Positions 57,054-64,000 of a DNA stretch of 64,000 bases are shown here, piece after piece (position 1 is the stretch's first letter; each line of letters begins with the position of its first letter). This stretch comes from Atkinsonella hypoxylon (Eukaryota > Ascomycota > Sordariomycetes > Hypocreales > Clavicipitaceae). A program made the position numbers and the translations under genes. The notes under the pieces were generated by a model. That model had not been told where the DNA came from and made no database searches. It worked only from the letters and a program-made list of their open reading frames with translations. Location: contig JFHB01000067.1 in NCBI GenBank assembly GCA_000729835.1, positions 1 to 64,000 on the forward strand, written 5' to 3'.

Positions 57054-58560
57054 ATGGGTGCCACGTATGTTACTCTTCCTTGAACACCCCCAACTATGGA
57101 CAACGGTCCCGGTTTCAAGTCATTTCGCAGATTGTTCGTGGTCCTCTCGCTGGGCAGGAGATCTTCGGAGCCTTTTCATCGTCCGTGATGGAGACTTTGT
57201 GAGCTCCGAAGAACTTGCCAGCTCGATCTCTCTTGAACACCTCCCTCTGTTATTCAGGCTTGAATCCATAGCTTGCGAGCAGAGAGACGATGCTCAAGGT
57301 GTTGGAGATGAAGAATTCACATTAGTTCTTCCCTCTTAAATTCATTGTTGCGTTGATGAACCAAACAAATTTCTCGTTGCTGGTTGAAACACGCCGAGAA
57401 AAAGGTTCTTGCAACTACTGTTCCTTAGCTTCATGCTTGGGGTTGTTGTTGGATGAGTGTTGCAGCCGGGCATTTCGAAGACCAATAACTTGGCCTCGGA
57501 TCTCCCGTGCGCCTCTCACCGATTAAATTCAAATTCGAGTCAGCCAAAGCAGAGAATGTCGCGCTTCAGCTACAGTTCTCGCAACGGCGCTCTTGTCCAT
57601 ACTACAAAGTATGCCGGATCTCGTAACTAATCTGATTCGTAGTACCGTCCCTACCAAGGACCAGATCTTGGTTCCTGAGACCCTTCTCAAGAAGCGCAAG
57701 TCTCAGGAGAAGGCTCGCGCTGAGCGCACCGATGCTATCAAGAAGAGAAAGGCTGTATGTATACTCTCCTTTGAAATCACTGGCATTATGATGCACAACA
57801 TATCCATCAACTAGACTCAGTCGATGCTGTTGATCTTTATACCTTCTTTCGGGTCTGATACTTGCCGAACGGTTCACTTCTGTTGTCACACATCAAATGG
57901 CAACGGTTCATTTTGCTTACTAGTCAATCAAAGGCCAATAAGGAGAAGCGTGGCGTCATCTTCAAGCGTGCTGAGAAGTACGTCAAGGAGTATCGCGATG
58001 CCGAGCGTGAGAAGGTCCGCCTTCATCGCGTCGCGAAGGAGAACGACTCTGCCTACATCCCTGCTGAGGCCAAGTTGATCTTCGTTGTCCGCATCAAGGG
58101 TATCAACAAGATGCCCCCCAAGCCCCGCAAGACTCTGCAACTCCTGCGTCTGCTGCAGATCAACAACGGTGTCTTTATCAAGGCCACCAAGGCCACCACC
58201 GAGATGTTGAAGATTGTCGAGCCCTGGGTTGCTTACGGTTACCCCAATCTGAAGACCGTCAAGGAGCTTGTCTACAAGCGTGGTTACGGCAAGGTCAACA
58301 AGCAGCGCACTGCCCTGACCGACAACTCTATCATCGAGGAGGCCCTTGGCAAATATGGCATTGTCTGTATGGAGGATCTCGTTCACGAGATCTACACCGT
58401 CGGTCCCAACTTCAAGCAGGCCTCCAACTTCCTTTGGCCCTTCAAGCTCTCTAACCCCACTGGTGGCTTCCGTCCCCGCAAGTTCAAGCACTTTATTGAG
58501 GGTGGAGACCTTGGCAACCGTGAGGAACACATCAACGCCCTCGTCCGCCAGATGAACTAG
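57054..58560 (+). CDS. RPL7: 60S ribosomal protein L7 (uL30)
   Basis: Three exons (57054-57064, 57643-57754, 57934-58560) give 249 aa. The first exon holds only ATG GGT GCC AC; the first intron is 578 bp, by far the longest in the window, and the second is 179 bp. After splicing the protein reads MGATTVPTKDQILVPETLLK, then KRKSQEKARAERTDA and NKEKRGVIFKRAEKYVKEYR. Downstream RIKGINKMPPKPRKTLQLLR, YGYPNLKTVKELVYKRGYGK and WPFKLSNPTGGFRPRKFKHF are diagnostic of L7. The basic N-terminal arm binds 28S rRNA. A tiny first exon after the ATG is common in fungal ribosomal protein genes. Codon bias is strong, so a long shadow frame opens on the opposite strand. Confidence 0.96.
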
Positions 58561-58967
58561 ATTAGTTGAATTTAAAAGTAGCTTGGGTTTTACGACTGGG
58601 TTAGTTTTGAGATGGATAACATGGAAGTCCTTTTTTATGGCATGGTTGCTCGGCGTTTCGTACATGACAAGGTTGCAGGTAATTGATATCCTTGATGAAT
58701 GACACAAAAGAGTTCCCCATGCCAATTGTGACTGCATTTGATGACGTACAATGAGTGCTTTGTGCATTATGAGACTTCAAGACATCTGGAACAATTCCTT
58801 GCCTCACTGCATTGCATTTACGCAATTCGGTCAAGTTTGACGAGATCCAGTGATGCGATATATATGTATGAGTGGAGCTGAGCTGTATGTTTCTCAATCC
58901 TTTCAATTCCTCCAGCTTTGGATGGCCTTTATGGTATTATGTTTCCGCCCGGGAATGATGTGTAGTG
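58561..58967. other. convergent 3' intergenic region
   Basis: 407 bp between the RPL7 and ISA2 stops. No feature recognised. Confidence 0.6.
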
Positions 58968-59753
58968 TTACATCTTAATGTCAAAACTTGTACCACATCC
59001 ACAACTGCTCGTGGCATATGGATTATCCACAATCTTAAACTGAGATCCAATCAACTCCATTGTAAAGTCTACCTTGCTGCCTTTTAGTAAGTCCAATGAC
59101 GACTGGTCCGTAATTACTCGGGCACCTGTTGGGGGAGATGAAGGTGTCTCTTCACCGTCTGAGAAGAATTGAAAAATCGTGTCGTCTTTGCTCACAACAG
59201 TCGGCCACTCTGCTGTATCTTTCGGCGGAATCGTTACGAGGCTCATAAGGTACTGAAAGCCGTGGCAGCCGCCACTTTCAACTTGTATGCGAAGCGCTAG
59301 GTTTGGGTTGTTATCCTTTTCCATAATTTGCGACAAGCGCTGCCGACAAAGAATTAATTGATTGCACATTTATATAGTCCATAACGTGAGCACAAATACC
59401 TTTGCTGCCCTTGGCGTGATTTCCAACATCATTTCTTTGCCATCTTCATCGGTTCGAGGGTTCAGAACGCATGCTGTAGCTTGCTGTCTTGCTGTGGCTG
59501 TGAATGTTCTCTTTTGTGGCTGTTGGGGAGAACGCCTGGAGGAGGGTTTCCGTATGGGGGGGAAACAGCCAGCGCGGCAATTTCTCGATAAGGATGGAAG
59601 GAACTTGGCATGGCTGTCAGTCCTCGTGGCAGCTCGGGGGAGCAAGAACTCGAGAGGCGCTGGTTGAGCCGTGGCTGTTGGGTAACCACGCTTTGCAATG
59701 CAAAGAAACGATCGGGCAGCGGATGCACCTCTTGCACAGCTCGGGCTGGCCAT
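58968..59753 (-). CDS. ISA2: mitochondrial iron-sulfur cluster assembly protein Isa2
   Basis: Two exons (59400-59753 and 58968-59339, intron 60 bp) give 241 aa. The first exon is an Arg/Ser/Ala-rich presequence of about 95 residues (RSFLCIAKRGYPTATAQP, SSRRSPQQPQKRTFTATARQ), as expected for import into the mitochondrial matrix. The mature A-type scaffold begins at MLEITPRAAK and continues RLSQIMEK. Its three conserved cysteines are present: one in VESGGCHGFQY and the pair in SSCGCGTSF near the C-terminus. Isa2 works with Isa1 and Iba57 in making [4Fe-4S] clusters for aconitase and lipoate or biotin synthases. The extra segment around TPSSPPTGARVITDQSSLDL is the usual family insertion plus strand. 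It is divergent from NIP1. Confidence 0.93.
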
Positions 59754-60428
59754 AATGTTGATTTGCGAGCGGCGGATAGATTGTCGGGGAAATGTTCGCT
59801 AATTGAGGTGATGTAGAGCTGAACAACAAGCTGCTGAGAAATCAAAGCGGCGTCGGTTAACACAAGACATTTAATGCTTTCGTCAAACAAATACTTCATA
59901 TAGGGTTTCGGGTTTCTCGGCTCAGCGCTCTCTCTTGCTCCCTCAGCCCGACTTGCGTGGGCACCTGGGAGGCGAAAACGGCCAACGGCTCGACGTTCAG
60001 TGGTCAGGGAGGGATTCAAGCAGTAACTAACTACCTGTCTGTTATCTAAGGTGGGCCGATGGAAAAACATACACGCCGACAAGCTGACATAAGCGCCCAC
60101 AAAATCCGGACATAAAGAAAAGCAGTAGCGTGGTAATATGCCGGAAGAGGTCTGGTCTACTGGTAGTTCCTGGTTACAGTGCAGTCAGCGTCTGCAGCAC
60201 ACTCTACCACACGCTCTGGCTGCTGCACCTCAGTGACTCCTCGCTAAGCCCCAAGTTGCGCGCCCCACCTCCCACCAAAACTCATCAATTTTCGCCTCTC
60301 ACGAGCCTGACTCGAATCCTGACCCCGCGCATCGCAACCTCGCGACAACTCTATATCATTGCCCGCGAATCCGTCGAGGCAACACATATCCGACCGAGGC
60401 ACAGCGTCAGGACAGAAGCTTGCCCGCC
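59754..60428. promoter_or_regulatory. divergent promoter region, ISA2 and NIP1
   Basis: 675 bp between head-to-head starts. A short CT-rich leader precedes NIP1 (about 60215-60320). No other gene supported. Confidence 0.5.
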
Positions 60429-63215
60429 ATGTCTCGATTTTTCCGTGGTGGAGAGGACAGCTCCAGCGACAGTTCCTCTGATGAGGAAGAGCTCTACTCT
60501 GACGAGGAGCAGCAGCAGCAGCAGGACTTCAACCAAGATGACTCCGATGATTCCGATGACATGGATGACTCTGATGACAGCGAGGACTCTTCTAGCGACG
60601 ACGGGGCTGGTGGTGCCAACCGATTCTTAAGGGATGCCGCATCAGAAAGTGATAGTGAAGAAGAGGATGTTCGAGCAAAAGTCAAGAGTGCCAAGGACAA
60701 GCGTCTTGACGAGCTTGAGGCCTCCATCAAGCAGATTGAGAATGGACAGAAAAATGGTGACTGGACTCTAATTTCGACCGGTAAGTGGAATCAATCACAT
60801 GCTGGGAAGCGTTGGCCTTTTCGTTTTCTCTTTGACAAGGGACGATTCCATTCAGGGAATCTATTCCAGAGTTCATGCTAACAATATGTTAAATTCAAAC
60901 AGAATTTGACAAGTTGACTCGACAAGTCACCCGTCTGCAAGATGGCCGAAAAACTCCCAAATCTTACATCCGAATCATCGCCGAGTTGGAGGATTTCATG
61001 AATGAGACATTGGCCAAGGTCAAGGTCACACCAAAGAGGATGAACGCAACCCAAGCTCGTGGATTGAATGCCGTGAAGCAAAAAATCAAAAAGACAAGCA
61101 AGGAGTACCAGACCGAAATTGACGCCTACAGAGCAGACAAGGACGGCTTCATGGAAAGTGAGGACGACGAGCCAGAGCCCGTGGCTAAGCCCAAGAAGGC
61201 CGTCAGAATGGAGGACGACTTAGCTCCAGCCGAGGAGCTCGCTGATGAAGGCTTTTCTACCGTTGGAAAGGGCGGTCGCACACTCCAGTATACCCCGGAG
61301 AGTGTTTTCAAGCATCTGCGGGGCATCATGGAGTCTCGTGGCAAGAAGAACACAGACCGTCTTGAGCAGATCAAGATTATGGAGAAGCTCAACGAGATTG
61401 CCAACACTCCCTATCAGCAAATTCGCGTTTTGCTTGCCATTGTCTCTGCTCGATTCGATCTCAGTGCCGGCACCTCGAACGTCATGCCACTCGAGCACTG
61501 GAAGGCTGCCGAGAAAGAGTTGTCTACACTGCTGACCGTGCTCGAGAATAGCAAGGAGTACGTGGTCGTTGAGAACGTTGAGGAGTGGGATGATGATGAA
61601 AAGGCCCCAACTCTGCAACCTGGTGAGAAGTATATCAAGGTCGCTGGTAGTGTCGTCTCATATGTTGAGAGACTAGATGACGAACTTGTGCGCTCTTTGC
61701 AGAGTATTGACCCTCATACTTCTGAGTACATTGAGCGACTCCAGGATGAAGGTTCCCTGTATAACATTATCTTCCGCGGCCAGCTATACTATGAACAGCT
61801 CCGAAAAGACGATTCGCTTGAGATCCCTCAAGATAGCGTCAACCGTATTGTCATGCGACGTCTCGAACATGTCTACTTCAAGGTGAGAAAGTCCTTCTCT
61901 TCGACTGAGACTGTGTCCTGCGTGAATGCGTTGCTAATCAGCATATCAATAGCCCGCCCAAGTCATCAAGACTTTCGAGGAGAACTGCGCAAAAGCTGCT
62001 GGTGACAAAGTTGAATCTGTCATCACTCCCCGCAGCAAGTCAGAGGACGCTAGCGACCTGGTCAACGTTCTCTGCAACTACCTGTTCAGCAACAGCGACG
62101 GCATCATTCGTGCGCGTGCCATGTTGTCCCAGGTCTATTTCCTCGCTCTCCACGGCGAGTACTACAAGGCTCGCGACATGATGCTCATGTCCCACTTGCA
62201 GGACACCATCCCCAACTTTGACGTGCAGTCTCAGATACTTTACAATCGAACGCTTGTCCAGGTTGGCTTGTGTGCCTTTCGCAAGGGTCTCGTCTATGAT
62301 GCTCAAAACACACTTCAGGAGATTTGTGGTTCTGGCCGCCAAAAGGAGTTGCTGGCACAGGGTGTCATGATGCAAAGATACAGCCAGGTTTCCCCTGAGC
62401 AGGAGCGCTTGGAGAAACAGCGCCAGCTGCCCTTCCACATGCACATCAACCTAGAGCTTCTGGAGTGTGTGTACCTGACCTGCAGCATGCTTCTCGAGAT
62501 CCCTCTGCTGGCCCAGACCGGATCGTCCCCCGACGTCAAGAAGCGTGTGATCAGCAAGACATACAGGCGTATGCTGGAGTATCACGAGCGACAGATCTTC
62601 ACCGGGCCTCCCGAGAACACGAGAGACCACGTCATGCAGGCCTCCAAGGCCCTCGCCGCGGGTGAATGGAAGAAGTCAACGAATTTCATTCACAGCATCA
62701 AGATCTGGGAGTTGATGCCCAACGCCGACGAGATCAAGACGATGCTGTCCAAACAGATTCAGGAGGAAGGTCTGCGCACATATCTGTTCACCTATGCTCC
62801 CTTCTACGACACTCTGGCCCTTGACACTCTCAGCTCCATGTTTGAGCTTGACAACGCCAAGGCTGCTGCTATTGTCAGCAAAATGATCAGCCACGAAGAG
62901 CTTGCTGCTTCTCTTGACCAAGTCACGAACAATATCATCTTCCGCAAGGGTGTTGAGCTGAGCCGCCTGCAATCGCTGGCATTGACACTCTCCGACAAGG
63001 CCAGTGCCCTCATCGAGACCAACGAGCGAACACTCGAGCAGCGTACCCAGGGCACATCTAACGCTTTCGAGCGACAAGGCGGCCGCGGTCGCGGCGGTCG
63101 TGGTGGTGGCCGCGGCGGTGCTCGTGGTGGTGCTCGAACAGGTGGAAACACTCAAAGACAAGCTGGTGGAACGCAGTTTACCGGTGGCGCCTTGGGGGCT
63201 GCCGTACGAGGCTAA
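60429..63215 (+). CDS. NIP1: translation initiation factor eIF3 subunit c
   Basis: Three exons (60429-60780, 60903-61882, 61953-63215) with introns of 122 and 70 bp give 864 aa, normal for fungal eIF3c. The N-terminus MSRFFRGGEDSSSDSSSDEE begins a Ser/Asp tract of about 90 residues with a Q5 run. This region binds eIF1 and eIF5. EFDKLTRQVTRLQDGRKTPK and the central helices (RGIMESRGKKNTDRLEQIKI) are the eIF3c N-terminal domain. The PCI domain lies near 640-790 (HAKKSTNF-like helix, LRTYLFTYAPFYDTLALDTL, LSSMFELDNAKAAAIVSKMI). The tail is Gly/Arg-rich (GGRGRGGRGGGRGGARGG). The factor is a core of the eIF3 complex on the 40S subunit. Codon bias is strong, as expected for a highly expressed gene. 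Confidence 0.95.
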
Positions 63216-64000
63216 GGTTGGAAAGCTCAGGAGAAGTCTCGGGAGGAGCTGTTGATAATAGAGAGTCTCAGAATGAACGGGACGAAAAAGGAAAAAAAGA
63301 TTCACTTGATATTTGGGCGTAGGCGCACGATTCATACGCGCAGCTTTACGACACTTGGGCAGAGAAATCGATCAAACTGTTTCCGACTCTTTTACATATT
63401 TCTTTGTTTGTCGTATATGTTATGCATGAAGGAAGGAGGTGGGCGGATGGGACAGGTATTGCAGTCGATTAGAATGACGATTTGCATCATGGTGAGAAAT
63501 CATGAGGGGGATCAAGTCTTTTCGCTCGCCCGCGCTCTATGTTGCATTGATAGGGTGGTTTGAAGAGAGAATACAAAAAACTATTAACACGTAGCCTGTG
63601 CCATGCCGAAGAAGGCTCAACAAACGATATGATCTTGATCTGGTGGGTGTTTGCAAGGTAGGCTGACGGGAGTAATTGAGTCCCTGGCTATTTGATCCCG
63701 TGGATGCCCTGCCCTGATACCGCTGAGCGATGCCGAGGCACCCATCGGGTCTGATGCCTGGCCTGCGGGGCGCTTGCCTAATTTGACTGACTGCTAGGTA
63801 GCGCCTTCCACCGGAAAAGCTGCGAATCATCCGCAAGCCCAGCCGGGGTCACTCACTGCATGTGGTTTGATCTCCGGATAACTACTGCCGGCAAATTAAG
63901 TGCATCTCCGAAGGCCACATTGTTTCCTACCTGTTCCTGATATTATTGTCTTCATCTAGTTCTCGTTTTATCCGCGACGACGGACTTGTTCGTAGTTCAT
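63216..64000. other. NIP1 3' flank to window end
   Basis: 785 bp with no supported gene. Presumably NIP1 3' UTR and then intergenic DNA; any next gene starts beyond the window. Confidence 0.5.

Noticed and set aside
57350..57640. TTGATGA and CTGA as snoRNA C/D boxes in the RPL7 intron
   Set aside because: The boxes are about 270 bases apart, far beyond a C/D RNA, and lack a terminal stem.
57928..58767. 279-codon minus-strand open frame opposite RPL7
   Set aside because: It mirrors a highly expressed gene with strong C/G third-position bias, has no domain, and overlaps the gene exactly; a codon-bias shadow.
62676..63335. 219-codon minus-strand frame opposite NIP1
   Set aside because: Low-complexity Thr/Ala runs are the reverse of the Gly/Arg tail codons; shadow frame.

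Overview
The window is nuclear DNA of a filamentous ascomycete (Pezizomycotina). Three things point there: genes with short GT-AG introns (about 50-130 bp, CTAAC-like branch sites), typical fungal proteins (a zinc-cluster regulator remnant, an ISA2/NIP1/HIR1/RAD26-type gene set, a GT15 mannosyltransferase), and an AT-rich retroelement that looks mutated by RIP. Protein wording and the intergenic TACCTAGGTA and TANTCCGTA motifs suggest a Sordariomycete, perhaps Hypocreales; that rank is inference. Intron positions were read by eye. Every spliced model given here keeps the reading frame through all its exons.

Layout. 1-2.1 kb: a degraded Ty1/Copia pol end and a putative LTR abut a 5'-truncated zinc-cluster regulator pseudogene. 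2.6-16.6 kb: a compact housekeeping block holding a WW/FF splicing-elongation factor, a PAP2 lipid phosphatase, proteasome alpha3, a BYE1-type PHD/TFIIS/SPOC protein, a small Cys-rich ORF, MED7, a ZNF830-type zinc-finger protein, a diverged tandem duplication and an F-box protein. 16.6-35.9 kb: a gene-poor tract with a small Cys-rich conserved fungal protein, a LAMTOR1/Meh1-like lipidated adaptor and a secreted VTVT-repeat protein. It also holds transposon debris: a MITE-like inverted repeat, paired dispersed repeats and a decayed sugar transporter. 35.9-49.3 kb: a dynamin-like GTPase, a nucleotide-sugar transporter, a GT15 mannosyltransferase and HIR1. 50.4-51.5 kb: a decayed unknown gene. 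52.1-63.2 kb: RAD26, divergent RPS14 and RPL7, ISA2, and NIP1 (eIF3c).

These genes do not form one pathway. There is a loose theme of chromatin and transcription (MED7, BYE1, HIR1, RAD26) and one of translation (RPS14, RPL7, NIP1). The transporter and GT15 genes both serve Golgi glycosylation and lie about 1.7 kb apart in the same orientation. I saw no biosynthetic cluster, CRISPR array, confident tRNA or rRNA, and no clearly new system. The best leads are the retroelement/regulator junction, the terminal-repeat debris at 28-34 kb, the dynamin with nuclear-signal-like clusters, the VTVT-repeat secreted protein and the two short Cys-rich proteins.
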